The position numbers and the translations under genes were made by a program. From positions 1 through 56,017 of the IMG/VR virus record IMGVR_UViG_3300009151_000087: DNA of 56,017 nucleotides. One strand, written 5' to 3'. This DNA is from a virus. Under the pieces are notes generated by a model that saw nothing but the letters and a program-made list of their open reading frames with translations, ran no database searches and had not been told where the DNA came from. Below are positions 9,688-19,981 of the stretch, one piece after another (position 1 is the stretch's first letter; each line of letters starts with the position of its first letter).

Positions 9688-12600
9688 TTAATTTCCGGTA
9701 CCTGTAATAATCAATGTTGTATTCAATTCAGCAGCAGTTATAGCATTGATAATTTCGATATCGGCTGCTGTTGCTCCGCTAATAAAAATTTCATTGTTCT
9801 GACAGGCTATCTCATATAAACTTCCAAAATTATTTGATCTTGGCACGATTACAAAATTGGTGATGTCAGGGCTAACTAAATTCATTACATATGCCGATAG
9901 TTCACTAAAGTGAAAAGTTTGTCCAAAATCCCAATTGTCTAGTGAGAAGAAATTATTAATAGCAGTTAGTATCGTGGATCTAATTTCATTATCACTAGAA
10001 GTTGTAGCACTATTTCTTACGGCCTTAAATGCTGCTCTTAGATTCACCTCGGCAGTTCCACCAAACAAAACTTTATATCCTACTGGTTGATATACTATTT
10101 CGTCACTAATTGTTTTAACAGGTTCTAGGTTTCTCGAATAGTTATTTTCTAAAGACTGACTGGTTGGTGTCAACGGTTTTGTTCCTGTTCCGCCATTTAA
10201 CAACCAATTTCTAAAAGCTGTATCATATGCTGCTGTTAGCATATAGACATCGATAATATTACTCTTGCTAGGATCTATTCTGCGTTCTTGTCCGCTATTA
10301 TGTAGATAATGAAAATTTAATTCATTACGACCCTGATATACAAAATAATTAGGCTCATACACAAACGCATTTGTGTTAACACTTTTCACAGCATCCGTTT
10401 CGGTAAAGTAATATAAAAAATCAGGATCTAATTGATTATTAAAATAAGAGCTAGCAGCATTTTCATTAAGAAATACCAGATACTGAGTACTATCAACCAT
10501 GGTATATCTCAATCCGTCAGATGCTCTTTTAAACATCACAGTACCGTAATAAGTTCCATATTTTATATCCCCGACCACACGTATAAATGTATCAGGGTCT
10601 AAAAGTTGTCCCACTGTTCCAGAATCTTGATTATCATAAAAGCTAACTTTGACTTTTGAAGGATTTACATAACCATCTACTTCTACCACTGGATTATCTA
10701 CCTGCCAGATATAATCCTGATCTAAAGGTATTCCTACTGATCCAGGAACTGGATTGATAGATAATACATTTATCTTGTCTTTAATTACTGTGTTATTTGT
10801 ATAATCAAAATTTACGTCGGATGGATCTTTATAAAATCCGGTTTGTTTTACACTTTGGAATATGTAATCAATTAACCTATATCTAACTTTATATTCAGAC
10901 CCTGTCCAGGTAAATGCTATCAACCAACTGGCATCTAAATTGGCATTACTAGTACTGGCCGAATTATCAAGACTAAAGTTACCGTATAGATCTAAATCAC
11001 TATCTTTAATTATGGTCCAGGCTCTGGCAATAGTTCCAAGACGTAGACCAAAATTTCTTTGTGTAAGGCAAAGATTAACCAGGTCGTTTTCAAAAGAATA
11101 AGACAAGGTATTAGGAAATGCCGGAATTATCTCTACAGGAATAGCACCTGTACCAATTTGATTTCCTAATATAACCGGACCTGTACCATCATTTAAATTA
11201 CCTGTTCCGAGATTTGACCCATCTCCTATTACCTGTATCACTGTGGACCATAGGTAATCTCTAGTCTTATTTGTTTTTGTAGAAACAATTTTACCATTGG
11301 GTAAGAAATATTGAGGAGTTAGATCTGGCCCTAGTGGAGGAACAAATTTAATTACCGATCCGGGTGTAGCATATGCCATCGGGTTGGTGAATATACTAGT
11401 TGAGTTCCCAATTGAAACAGGAATAGGAGTATTAAAAATATTATCAGTTGAGATCCTTGATATGAAATTAAAATATCCGCGGCCCTGGCCTGCGACCGAG
11501 TTGCTGAGATTCCATACAAAATTAGGAGTGACGAGATTGGTGTTTGGAACTATAGGTCTAGATGTTCTATATTTGTCTATGTAGAAAGCTCTTAACGACT
11601 GAGAATTAATAATAGGTTCAAGTTTATTTTTTATAACTGAAAAAATTTCATTTCTACTAAAGTAAGAAAAGCTAAAATTTTCTTCATGTATATCTTTATA
11701 TAATATACCATCTGTGGCAAATATATTTGTACTACTATACTTTCCACTAACATCGCTTAATTCAAAATATTTACTAACTCCACTTGATACTCGATTAATA
11801 CTTTTTATTTTTAAAACATCAGTGGTTAGTGTAAGAGGAGCGATATTATAATCTTCTCCTGTTACCATTCTATTCTGTGTATAGTAAGCCTGCGGGGCCT
11901 TAGATTGTATGCTGGCATTCGACTCAGGAGCCGCACTATTTGATACAATGTACTGCAATCCCAATGTCAAAGTTAAATTATGATTTTCCCCGGACTTGTT
12001 AACATACGGAACTGTAATGGTAATTCCACCTATGTCTTGAGGGGTTACTGAATAGGCCAATCCATTACTTTGTCTATAATATAAAGAAAAGTTGCCTTTA
12101 GGCAAATTTCCAAAACTACCATCTGTGAAATTTAAATCTATCTGATCAGCATCTCTTGATGTAACGCTGTATATATCACGAATGGTCTTTGATATACTAT
12201 TGTAGATAGCATTGTTTCCTACAATGTTAGGTACCTTGGTCCAAGTGGTCAGCGGATAGGTTCCATCGGGATTTAATTGCCATAACCATACATCTGTGTC
12301 GTTGATGTTTTTAATGTTAATTCCAACAATTTCATTTGGTACAGGATTGGTAACACTGAAATTAGAAACTCCTAGATTACCCTGTTTAAATAACGCAAAG
12401 AAACCAGTACCTCCGCTGCCGGAACCTCTGTTGTCATTTTGATATAATAAATTTAAAGTATTACCGGGCTTTGGACTATCTTCGTATATATAGGTCTTTC
12501 CGCTAAATGTTGCTGGTACAATCTCAAAACTCATGGATGTTCCGTTTATATTCTTTGAAAAAGTATATACAGGAACGTCAGGATTTGAACTGTTGATTTT

Positions 12601-13161
12601 ATATTGTTCTGTAATTATTCCACCGATGGTGGCTCTATCATTTGGTTTTCCAAATACAGTAGAACCTGTCATAGAAGAATTCATTACGGTAACAAATTGT
12701 TCATACCAATTTGAATTGGTTGTATCATTCCAAGATATAACAGAATTAGCAAGATTAAGTCCAGCAGAGTCCAGTACATTTTCGCTAGTTGAAAGAGATG
12801 TGATTTTTAATAAACCGCTGCTAGGAACATTTCTTTTAGGAACATAACTAATTAATTGTGCCAGTTTTAAAATACTATCTCTGCGTTGTGCAGTTTCTAA
12901 GAAATTTTCACGAGCATTAAGATCAATCCTGAAACTTAGGTTTTGCCCTAGAAAAGCGATTAATTCAATCAATGCTATGTATTCGCTGCTGTCAATAAAA
13001 TCATTAAAATCCTCAGGATAATTTTCTTGAAGATAGGATATCATGATTCTGCGGATGGTTTCAAAATCGTAACTTTGAAAATCAGCATTGCGGAACGATT
13101 GATAAATTTTCTTCCAATCTTCTGTGATGAGTAATTTGTTATTGGTTGCTGGAATGGTCAT
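9688..13161 (-). CDS. gp6: Baseplate wedge subunit gp6-like
   Basis: The protein has 1157 residues and carries the recognisable gp6 N-terminus: ITEDWKKIYQSFRNADF, then FETIRRIMISYLQENYPEDF and an SEYIALIELIAFLGQNLSFR segment. In T4, gp6 dimers form the ring that joins the wedges of the baseplate and drive the sheath-contraction switch. T4 gp6 is about 660 aa. The extra length here lies mainly in the beta-rich middle and C-terminal part, which has many short Tyr/Asn/Gly-rich strands. The gene follows gp25 on the same strand with a late-promoter-like octamer between them and is followed after 1 nt by the giant structural gene. Family assignment rests on the N-terminal third and on synteny with gp25; functions of the extra parts are unknown. 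Confidence 0.9.
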   Translation of the reverse strand: MTIPATNNKLLITEDWKKIYQSFRNADFQSYDFETIRRIMISYLQENYPEDFNDFIDSSEYIALIELIAFLGQNLSFRIDLNARENFLETAQRRDSILKLAQLISYVPKRNVPSSGLLKITSLSTSENVLDSAGLNLANSVISWNDTTNSNWYEQFVTVMNSSMTGSTVFGKPNDRATIGGIITEQYKINSSNPDVPVYTFSKNINGTSMSFEIVPATFSGKTYIYEDSPKPGNTLNLLYQNDNRGSGSGGTGFFALFKQGNLGVSNFSVTNPVPNEIVGINIKNINDTDVWLWQLNPDGTYPLTTWTKVPNIVGNNAIYNSISKTIRDIYSVTSRDADQIDLNFTDGSFGNLPKGNFSLYYRQSNGLAYSVTPQDIGGITITVPYVNKSGENHNLTLTLGLQYIVSNSAAPESNASIQSKAPQAYYTQNRMVTGEDYNIAPLTLTTDVLKIKSINRVSSGVSKYFELSDVSGKYSSTNIFATDGILYKDIHEENFSFSYFSRNEIFSVIKNKLEPIINSQSLRAFYIDKYRTSRPIVPNTNLVTPNFVWNLSNSVAGQGRGYFNFISRISTDNIFNTPIPVSIGNSTSIFTNPMAYATPGSVIKFVPPLGPDLTPQYFLPNGKIVSTKTNKTRDYLWSTVIQVIGDGSNLGTGNLNDGTGPVILGNQIGTGAIPVEIIPAFPNTLSYSFENDLVNLCLTQRNFGLRLGTIARAWTIIKDSDLDLYGNFSLDNSASTSNANLDASWLIAFTWTGSEYKVRYRLIDYIFQSVKQTGFYKDPSDVNFDYTNNTVIKDKINVLSINPVPGSVGIPLDQDYIWQVDNPVVEVDGYVNPSKVKVSFYDNQDSGTVGQLLDPDTFIRVVGDIKYGTYYGTVMFKRASDGLRYTMVDSTQYLVFLNENAASSYFNNQLDPDFLYYFTETDAVKSVNTNAFVYEPNYFVYQGRNELNFHYLHNSGQERRIDPSKSNIIDVYMLTAAYDTAFRNWLLNGGTGTKPLTPTSQSLENNYSRNLEPVKTISDEIVYQPVGYKVLFGGTAEVNLRAAFKAVRNSATTSSDNEIRSTILTAINNFFSLDNWDFGQTFHFSELSAYVMNLVSPDITNFVIVPRSNNFGSLYEIACQNNEIFISGATAADIEIINAITAAELNTTLIITGTGN

Positions 13162-13179
13162 AATTTTAATTCTATACCG

Positions 13180-13187
13180 TATTTATT
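13180..13187 (-). promoter_or_regulatory. T4-type late promoter for gp6
   Basis: Minus strand reads AATAAATACGG, matching the T4 late -10 element (TATAAATAC). It lies about 20 nt upstream of the gp6 ATG. Confidence 0.6.
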
Positions 13188-13207
13188 AACAAAATAAACC
13201 TGGTATA

Positions 13208-13645
13208 TTATTGTATACTCAGGCCTACCGATTGATCAAAAGTTAAACGCATATTGCTTGATCGATCTGTTCCTACTAGGACAAGTGTTAGTTCTATAAT
13301 ATATCCTGCGGGATATTCAATAAGATTTATCTGTGTAGGAGTTACCCTAGGATCATAGTTACATATGTCAACTATATCCTTGTTTAACGAGTCTTTTAAC
13401 TCTTGTGTAAATGGTTCCATTAATAAATCCCAAATAATAGTACCAAAATTAGGATTCATTAATCGTTCGCCTCGTCTAGTATTGAAATGATTGATAATAT
13501 CTTGCTTGATTAATTCAAAATCATATAATCTAGAATTTGATGTTGATGGATCTAGACTACTAAAACCTTTATAGAAGTGACTGGTTTTAGCAGGTTGTTC
13601 GTAAACTGCAGCAGCATTGGTAATTTCTATTGACTTGTATGGCAT
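13208..13645 (-). CDS. gp25: Baseplate wedge subunit gp25 (GPW/gp25 family)
   Basis: The protein has 145 residues, near the usual gp25 length (T4 132 aa). The family signature is clear: DFELIKQDIINHFNTRRGERLMNP, then NFGTIIWDLLMEPF and a C-terminal beta-strand domain (AGYIIELTLVLVGTDRS). gp25 is the conserved wedge protein of contractile systems that nucleates the first sheath ring; it is called lysozyme-like but is not thought to be enzymatic in the tail. It sits between the gp5-like spike and gp6 with its own late-promoter octamer just upstream. The start ATG at 13645 is the first in frame and follows that promoter closely. Confidence 0.93.
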   Translation of the reverse strand: MPYKSIEITNAAAVYEQPAKTSHFYKGFSSLDPSTSNSRLYDFELIKQDIINHFNTRRGERLMNPNFGTIIWDLLMEPFTQELKDSLNKDIVDICNYDPRVTPTQINLIEYPAGYIIELTLVLVGTDRSSNMRLTFDQSVGLSIQ

Positions 13646-13650
13646 AATGG

Positions 13651-13658
13651 TATTTATT
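13651..13658 (-). promoter_or_regulatory. T4-type late promoter for gp25
   Basis: Minus strand reads AATAAATACCATT. It overlaps the stop codon of the spike gene and lies only 5 nt from the gp25 ATG, so a transcript begun here would have almost no leader. It could mainly serve gp6 and later genes. Confidence 0.5.
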
Positions 13659-16089
13659 AACCTCCAGAAATAGGTTTTCCGCTACTATCGGTTACCTTAC
13701 CTCGAGCAGCCGCAGATCCGGTAGCAGAGGTAGTAGAATTGTTAAGTTGTCCTAGGAAACAATGATAGAATCCTAATTTAGTGGCATGAATATTAGGAAC
13801 ATTAAAGCCTACAGCTCTAGCTGCTGCTTCAAAATAACCAGCATCGGTTTGAGCGACCTTGACTCTATCTAAGAAATATACTACACTAGCTGCGGCTGCT
13901 ATATTAAGATCGGCCAACAATTCAGGTTTATCCACCAACGCAGTAGGCGAGGTAACTATTCCCTTGGTATATAACATATTACTATATCTTGCGTAGTTTG
14001 CCCTACCAGTAAGTTGTATAAATCCTCTACCAATAAATTTAGCACCATCACCGGCCTGTGTATTTCCTAAACCTTGTCCTTTGGCTGTTTGCGATCCATA
14101 TAAGAATTCTGGAAGTTTATTTCCAGGATTTCCTACATAACTTTGTGCCAGGGCAGTATCGCCTTTAAACGAAGTAGGAAATACTTCTAATAGTCTGCCG
14201 GCCGATGAATAATTAAAACTTTCAGTAACACAAGTCCAGCGACTCTCACCGCCGGCAATTCCTAATATACTGGCCACAGCATAAGGACTTGTCAATCCTA
14301 ATTTTGCACAAGCGGCTTTCAGAGCAGTGATACCAGGTTGACTTGCTGCAGCATTTATATCCTTAGAAAAATTAGTAGAACAAGTGCCCGGTACCACTTC
14401 GGGCGAATTGGCAGATTGCTGTATTCCAGCATTAGGACTTGGCGGTACTCCGGCAGCAACACGAGAGCTCGGAGGAGCAGCAGGTGTGAATCCGCCGACT
14501 TTGTATCCATTAGCAGCCGATGGCGGTACCCCAGATGCCGGAACAGCAGGAGTATCTGCCAGGGTAACATCTGTTGCTGCTGCGCTGAATTTTTCTGGAT
14601 TAATATTTTCGTGTTGATCCCAAGGCTCGTGTGTTGGTACACGATTCATGATTGATTTTATTTCATCACTCTTGTATTTGTTTTCCTTGGCCCATGGGTT
14701 TTTATCCGGTACTAGCGGATCTCTATTAGGTAATGTAAAGACTGATAATAACGGAGGAGTCTCAGGAGGACTTGCCGATGTTGGAGCCGAAGCAGCTGGA
14801 CCATTTAAATGTATGAGCGAAGCAACCATTACGATATTTCCGTTGGTGTCTACACTGAAATCTCCGCCGGTGCCTATCTTGAACGATTGTCCAGACGTAA
14901 CATTTAAATCATTATTAGCAGTAACCAAGATATCTTTTGCCGAGGACATATGGGTATCTTGTCCTGATATTATTTTAAGATTTTGTCCTACACTGAGATG
15001 AGCATCATTCTTGATAGCTATTTTACTATAATCATCAACTACTAGATAGTAATATCCGGTAACATTGGTTTCCATATTTTTTATTGCACGCATATTAATA
15101 TTTCTGCCTGCTTCTATATTAATATCTCTATCTGCTCTAAAATTAAAATCTGCTTTTGAATGGATGCTGACACTGTCTGTGGCAAATATATCTAACTTGC
15201 CTGCGCTAGACATCTCTATCCATGCTGTACCGGCAGCATTGGCGATATAGATTAAATCATGGCTGTTATGAAGTAATATTTGATGTCCTGTTCTTGTGCG
15301 TATTCTTACCAGTTCGTTCTGCCCTGTAATATCACCATCGTCCATGACAAAGGTACTGCCACCGAGCCGACTTATTGGTGCCATGATATCGCCTTCGCCC
15401 GGTTCGGCATTTTTTTCGTAACCAATTTTTTTCCTTGGGCCATTTAAATCTAATGGTCCGGGTGTGCTTATTCCAAATACAGCACTAGGAGTTTCTCGTC
15501 TAGCACCACTGGTAGTAATTCCTCTTACTGTATCTAATAATAATCCCTGTGCTAATAATCTTTCAGCAAATGGGTGTACTGGTTTTTTATTCTTATCGAT
15601 GTCAGGATTGCCAGGATTGTTTACAGCTTTTAAAAATTCAGCAGCCGGAAGATTTGTTGTACCATATCTTTCAATTTGTTCCGGCGTCATTGATGTACTT
15701 TTAGTGGCCGCAATGCCGGGCACCATGTGATTTTGGAATGTGTCCTGAACACAGCCGATCCAATATCCTTGATTGGGGTCTCCATCGAGGAATATAACCA
15801 TAACAACGCAGCCAATGTCAGGTGGAATCATCCACATTCCATAGCTCTTCTGAACATCGCTAAAATTACTGCTGTTATTACCTTCGTATCTTACAGATGT
15901 AGCACCGTAGAAAGGTGTTAGATATCTAACAACATAAGTTTCCGATTGATGTTCAATAGGACTTTGTAAAGATTTTATTAAAGAAACTTCAAGTGATCCC
16001 ATATAGGTAGGATCTAGGTGACTTCTTATCTCAGCAAGGAAAGGGCCCGGACTTGGTAAGGGGCTCTTTGATCTTGTTTCATATGGCAT
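13657..16089 (-). CDS. gp5: Baseplate central spike gp5-like with C-terminal GH19-like lysozyme
   Basis: The protein has 810 residues. Residues ~1-130 look like the gp5/VgrG OB-fold (GMWMIPPDIGCVVMVIFLDGD, GYWIGCVQD). Residues ~235-440 form a beta-helix-like spike with repeating short strands (LDIFATDSVSIHSKADFNF, RDINIEAGRNINMRA). A Pro/Ala-rich linker (~440-575) follows. Residues ~590-790 match GH19 chitinase/endolysin folds: ILGIAGGESRW with the likely catalytic Glu, SFNYSSAGRLLEVFP, and GRGFIQLTGRANY. The expected role is to puncture the outer membrane and digest peptidoglycan during injection. In T4 gp5 the lysozyme is of another family and sits between OB-fold and spike; here it is after the spike. 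SD GAGG precedes the ATG. The gene lies between the hub gene and gp25. Confidence 0.87.
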   Translation of the reverse strand: MPYETRSKSPLPSPGPFLAEIRSHLDPTYMGSLEVSLIKSLQSPIEHQSETYVVRYLTPFYGATSVRYEGNNSSNFSDVQKSYGMWMIPPDIGCVVMVIFLDGDPNQGYWIGCVQDTFQNHMVPGIAATKSTSMTPEQIERYGTTNLPAAEFLKAVNNPGNPDIDKNKKPVHPFAERLLAQGLLLDTVRGITTSGARRETPSAVFGISTPGPLDLNGPRKKIGYEKNAEPGEGDIMAPISRLGGSTFVMDDGDITGQNELVRIRTRTGHQILLHNSHDLIYIANAAGTAWIEMSSAGKLDIFATDSVSIHSKADFNFRADRDINIEAGRNINMRAIKNMETNVTGYYYLVVDDYSKIAIKNDAHLSVGQNLKIISGQDTHMSSAKDILVTANNDLNVTSGQSFKIGTGGDFSVDTNGNIVMVASLIHLNGPAASAPTSASPPETPPLLSVFTLPNRDPLVPDKNPWAKENKYKSDEIKSIMNRVPTHEPWDQHENINPEKFSAAATDVTLADTPAVPASGVPPSAANGYKVGGFTPAAPPSSRVAAGVPPSPNAGIQQSANSPEVVPGTCSTNFSKDINAAASQPGITALKAACAKLGLTSPYAVASILGIAGGESRWTCVTESFNYSSAGRLLEVFPTSFKGDTALAQSYVGNPGNKLPEFLYGSQTAKGQGLGNTQAGDGAKFIGRGFIQLTGRANYARYSNMLYTKGIVTSPTALVDKPELLADLNIAAAASVVYFLDRVKVAQTDAGYFEAAARAVGFNVPNIHATKLGFYHCFLGQLNNSTTSATGSAAARGKVTDSSGKPISGG

Positions 16090-16095
16090 TCTATG

Positions 16096-19000
16096 TTACC
16101 TCAACATTATTTTATCTAGTGGACTTAAATTCTTTGTGATGCTTCCAAATTTGGAAACTACAGAATTGGTTACGTTATTACCCACACCAAATTTATCATT
16201 TATTTTATTTAGATCGGCCTCGACTGAACTTACTGCTCCCGTAACTGCTGACAATTGAGATCTTACATTTAAGAATTTATTACCTATGATAGCAGCACTT
16301 AGCACGTTAGGTTGTAGTAGTGGACTAAACGGATTGGCCATATAGGCCGGGGTAGAATTAATTACAGATTGTGCTACATCCGCCGGCAATTGATTTTGTG
16401 AAACATCTGCGATATTATTTGTTCCATATGATCTTGCCACAGCAGACGGACCGCCTTTTGCTGCTACTTGATCTATATAACCTGTATCGGGCCTTGGGTC
16501 CGGAGCAATATAATAAGGTGGAGTGGGAGGTAATTTAGCAATTCCGTCAAGAGTCAACGAATTAAAATTTACACCTTGTGCCCTTGCTACTGCTATTTTG
16601 GTATCGGCTGGTAATTTTGATACTATGGCATTTAATTGATCAAGCATTTTAGATTTTAATGAATTTGAAAGACCGGAAAGTTGAACAGGATTGATTCCAA
16701 ATTGTAATCCAACTGCCAATAGATCATTTGCTGTTCCTCGAGTGACTGCTAGTGCCGAGGAACCAATATTGTTTACTAAATCAGCAGAACGAGTTCCTAT
16801 ATTTCTCACGTCTGCTAAAGCAGATGCTCCGATGTTATTCACCGAGGCAACATAACTTGACGCAAGATTGTTTACTGTCAAGCTGGCATTATTTAGAGCT
16901 GCGTTAACATTATTTACTGTTACAGCAGACGTAACATTTAAAATTGAATTGTTTAATGCTGCGGCAGAATTTGGCCCCAGGCTGGCCACTGCCGATAATG
17001 TAGGTAATCCAACATTTGATGCTGCTGCGCTTATAGACTCTACATTGGAAGGCAAGGAAGCTGCTTGAGATCTAATATCCTGTGCTGTGACATTATTACC
17101 ACTTCTAATGATATCTGTAACAGGAGTTGCCGGTGTATAAGAAACCGTTGCTCCTACACCTATACCAGATCCAGGAACAGAAACCTGATTTATTATATTA
17201 TTAGATCTTTCTACTATTTGACTGTTTACACTACCGCCAGCATTGCTGACTCCAAAAGAATCACCTAACGTGTTTGACGACTGATATACTAATGCTTCGG
17301 AACTTAGTGTTTGTTCTTGTAATGCCGCAACGGCACTGGCTTGTAATGGAATTCCTTGAGCAGATTGAGCAGTAGCATCCGGCACAACTCCGCCGTATGG
17401 TTGATATGCTCCTCTAGTATTACCCACTAAATTATCAGAAGCACCGCTCACCTGTGAGTCTCCTGGTACAGGGGTACCTCCTAATCCTCCTTCGGCTGCA
17501 GTAAAATTATCTGTAGGGTTAGGATTTCCTCTATTTTCTGTATTAACTAAATTCAATGCGCCCGGACGAACTCCTACTTGGCTAGAGCCGGCACCATTAC
17601 TTCCGCCACCTCCGCCACCGCCACCGCTTGGCACAGGAACCGGCGACGAGTCTCTTGATACATTATCAAGTGGATCTTTCTTCTGGAATAAGGACGGTGT
17701 TGTAGCAGCATCACCCTGACCAGGAACTCTAAGAATTTTTAAAGTCTGTTTGAATAATCCATCTTTAAAACTTGACTTTGCTTCAATGACGCGATATACT
17801 CCGCTGAAGGGGATTAATTCTGGATCAAATCTAAATAGCCCACCTTGCTCTAAATTGTCTATATCAATAGGATTACGAAACTTGATCATTATCATGATCT
17901 CTCCGTAGTTTTGATTAGCAGATCCTTCGTCAGATACCGGGCCGGATCCGGCATTATAATTACCTATTCCGCCTGTTACGATAAAAAATGGATCTCCTAA
18001 TATCTCTAAATCACCGTCAAGCATACTGGCTTTAGAATCAACGATAGCACGATGCATACCTTTGGCCAATGAGGCATACGGATCCGATTGTCGTTGTCCA
18101 CCCGAGTCCTTATCCACAGATGTTAATTGACTATCTTTGTGTTTAGGGGCTTCTAATGCCAAGTTTGACGATCCTTCTTTGTAACGAGTATCCGGGTCAC
18201 CTCCTAACTTGGGTTCGGGTTTATTATTATACCCTGCTACATCTCTAGCAGCAGGACCGTAACTTTTTCCCAAGGCAGCAGGAATAGCCTCAAAATATAA
18301 AGAATTGAAATTCAATTTAAAATTCAATATATCTACGTTTTTACCTGTGTATATATAATTGTATTCTCTTAATGCCAATTGCTCTAATTGTTTAGCGTTG
18401 ACCTGTTGATTTCCAAATAAAGGAATACGATTATGCATAATTTTGTGCATGGCTACTACAAAATTAAAATTTTGATAAGGACGTTTGGTATCTGGATTGT
18501 TTATGGTTTGATTGGTGACTTCTAATTTAATTAAAAAATAATCAACCCTTCCATATTGGTCAACTACAGCGTTGAAATTATGAGCTAAATCTTCTATCAG
18601 TTGTCTGCCAAATTTACTATCTCTTATGATAGCGGCTATACATTCAGTTATATTTTTTCCTTCAGCAAATTGTGCTGTGACATCTTTTATGTAGGTAGGT
18701 TTGTATGAGTTTGGATCGCTGGCATTTTGTTCAGGACTAGGCGTTGGCTTCTGTTGGTATGCTGTGGGTTTTTCGACTTTCTTAAGGTCTGGAAATTTAT
18801 ATGTGCTGTTGTCTTTCAAGAATTCAGATACCTTGGCCTGCCCAATTGCCTGGCCGGCCTTGCCGTCAAATGATATACTGTAAACATCATGTCCCGGAGA
18901 CGGGCCGCCTCTAGCATCATCGTCTGCTTGTACAGTTTGTTTGTTTATATTTTTTGCCAAATCACTCAAGATGTCTTTGACTTTTTCGCCAGATATTTTT

Positions 19001-19680
19001 ACAGCCTTTTTTAACTTGCTAGGCATACCAAACCCTGCTTCATTAAATGGTATGGCTGTTACTTTGTATCTTGTGCCTCGTTGATCTACGCTGATCTCCA
19101 TGCCTGTTATCTTTACAGGAAAATATCGTGTAGACCTAGGAATTTCTTGTGCCGATCCAAGATCTGTACTATCAGAATATCCTAAGAATTCCATTTTTAA
19201 TACATAACTGGCATTTTGATATGTTGAATACCCTGCCTTTACTGCCGATACCTGTAATGCCTCAAGGAAACCATTCATGCTGTAGGGCTCTATGACATCA
19301 AAAGAAATAGAGGTAGGTTGGCTAACACTGGTCGCCTCACTGAATCCCATGATAGAATTTATCTCAACATCTTCTATATACAAATCATAATAACCGGGAC
19401 TACTAGGCGGGAGCCAAGATCCTAAAGCATTTGGTCCCTTACCGCCCGATTTTATAATAACCAAATTTAGAGTCCTATTTCTGTAATTTAATGGTTCGTT
19501 TACCTCTAATGTTGACAAAGCAGCAAAAGTGAATACGTAATTAAAAGATCTATAATGAGATAGTACATTGGTTTTATCTTGATTGCCCGGCGCGCCCTGG
19601 TATGTGCCAGGTTCTAGGCCAGCCGGAGCAGCACCGGCGCTTTTACCAACTACATCAGAAGAACTACTAGTTACGGCCAT
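16096..19680 (-). CDS. Baseplate hub protein (gp27-like role) with long low-complexity tail
   Basis: The protein has 1194 residues. The N-terminal ~230 residues are an ordered beta-rich domain (NYVFTFAALSTLEVNEPLNYR, MEISVDQRGTRYKVTAIPFN). A second region around 540-670 has LEILGDPFFIVTGG, MIKFRNPIDIDNL and FSGVYRVIEAKSSFKDG followed by FKQTLKILRVPGQ, reminiscent of tube-like hub domains of gp27 or phage P2 gpD. After an eight-glycine run near residue 690, the remaining ~500 residues are Ala/Asn/Ser/Val-rich with repeats such as VNNIGASALADVRNIG and LVNNIGSSALAV. Position between gp53 and the gp5 spike supports the hub on which the spike sits. Naming it gp27 is inference from position and fold-like motifs, not from sequence identity I can prove. 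Confidence 0.7.
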   Translation of the reverse strand: MAVTSSSSDVVGKSAGAAPAGLEPGTYQGAPGNQDKTNVLSHYRSFNYVFTFAALSTLEVNEPLNYRNRTLNLVIIKSGGKGPNALGSWLPPSSPGYYDLYIEDVEINSIMGFSEATSVSQPTSISFDVIEPYSMNGFLEALQVSAVKAGYSTYQNASYVLKMEFLGYSDSTDLGSAQEIPRSTRYFPVKITGMEISVDQRGTRYKVTAIPFNEAGFGMPSKLKKAVKISGEKVKDILSDLAKNINKQTVQADDDARGGPSPGHDVYSISFDGKAGQAIGQAKVSEFLKDNSTYKFPDLKKVEKPTAYQQKPTPSPEQNASDPNSYKPTYIKDVTAQFAEGKNITECIAAIIRDSKFGRQLIEDLAHNFNAVVDQYGRVDYFLIKLEVTNQTINNPDTKRPYQNFNFVVAMHKIMHNRIPLFGNQQVNAKQLEQLALREYNYIYTGKNVDILNFKLNFNSLYFEAIPAALGKSYGPAARDVAGYNNKPEPKLGGDPDTRYKEGSSNLALEAPKHKDSQLTSVDKDSGGQRQSDPYASLAKGMHRAIVDSKASMLDGDLEILGDPFFIVTGGIGNYNAGSGPVSDEGSANQNYGEIMIMIKFRNPIDIDNLEQGGLFRFDPELIPFSGVYRVIEAKSSFKDGLFKQTLKILRVPGQGDAATTPSLFQKKDPLDNVSRDSSPVPVPSGGGGGGGGSNGAGSSQVGVRPGALNLVNTENRGNPNPTDNFTAAEGGLGGTPVPGDSQVSGASDNLVGNTRGAYQPYGGVVPDATAQSAQGIPLQASAVAALQEQTLSSEALVYQSSNTLGDSFGVSNAGGSVNSQIVERSNNIINQVSVPGSGIGVGATVSYTPATPVTDIIRSGNNVTAQDIRSQAASLPSNVESISAAASNVGLPTLSAVASLGPNSAAALNNSILNVTSAVTVNNVNAALNNASLTVNNLASSYVASVNNIGASALADVRNIGTRSADLVNNIGSSALAVTRGTANDLLAVGLQFGINPVQLSGLSNSLKSKMLDQLNAIVSKLPADTKIAVARAQGVNFNSLTLDGIAKLPPTPPYYIAPDPRPDTGYIDQVAAKGGPSAVARSYGTNNIADVSQNQLPADVAQSVINSTPAYMANPFSPLLQPNVLSAAIIGNKFLNVRSQLSAVTGAVSSVEADLNKINDKFGVGNNVTNSVVSKFGSITKNLSPLDKIMLR

Positions 19681-19681
19681 T

Positions 19682-19981
19682 TTAAATTCCTAACGAATGT
19701 TTTATAGAACTTAACTTGGGAAGATAGATTTTTATACCGGCTTTTAGATCAAATACAGGATCTTTAATAACAGATGGATTCCTTACGGCAAACACCCACC
19801 ACAATCCAACATCGCTATAAAGATCATGGGATAATAAATCAGGCCTATATTCGTAACTCTTGGTCACTGTGAAGACAACATCATCTGCTTCCGATGCGAT
19901 TGTTCTATTATTGATGATGTCTAAATACCCATCAACCTGAGGAGTGGTATAATAAGGGCTTAATTTATTATAAGTTGTCAT
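19682..19981 (-). CDS. gp53: Baseplate wedge gp53-like (LysM-like) protein
   Basis: This small protein of 99 residues has the typical gp53 pattern: SYEYRPDLLSHDLYSDVGLWWVF, then RNPSVIKDPVFDLKAGIKIYLP. The end resembles the LysM-like tail protein X motif, which in contractile tails joins wedges to the hub. T4 gp53 is about 196 aa, so this is a short version, as in other marine T4-like phages. The ATG overlaps the stop codon of the upstream tube-cap gene, implying translational coupling, and the stop is 1 nt before the hub gene start. Confidence 0.85.
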   Translation of the reverse strand: MTTYNKLSPYYTTPQVDGYLDIINNRTIASEADDVVFTVTKSYEYRPDLLSHDLYSDVGLWWVFAVRNPSVIKDPVFDLKAGIKIYLPKLSSIKHSLGI

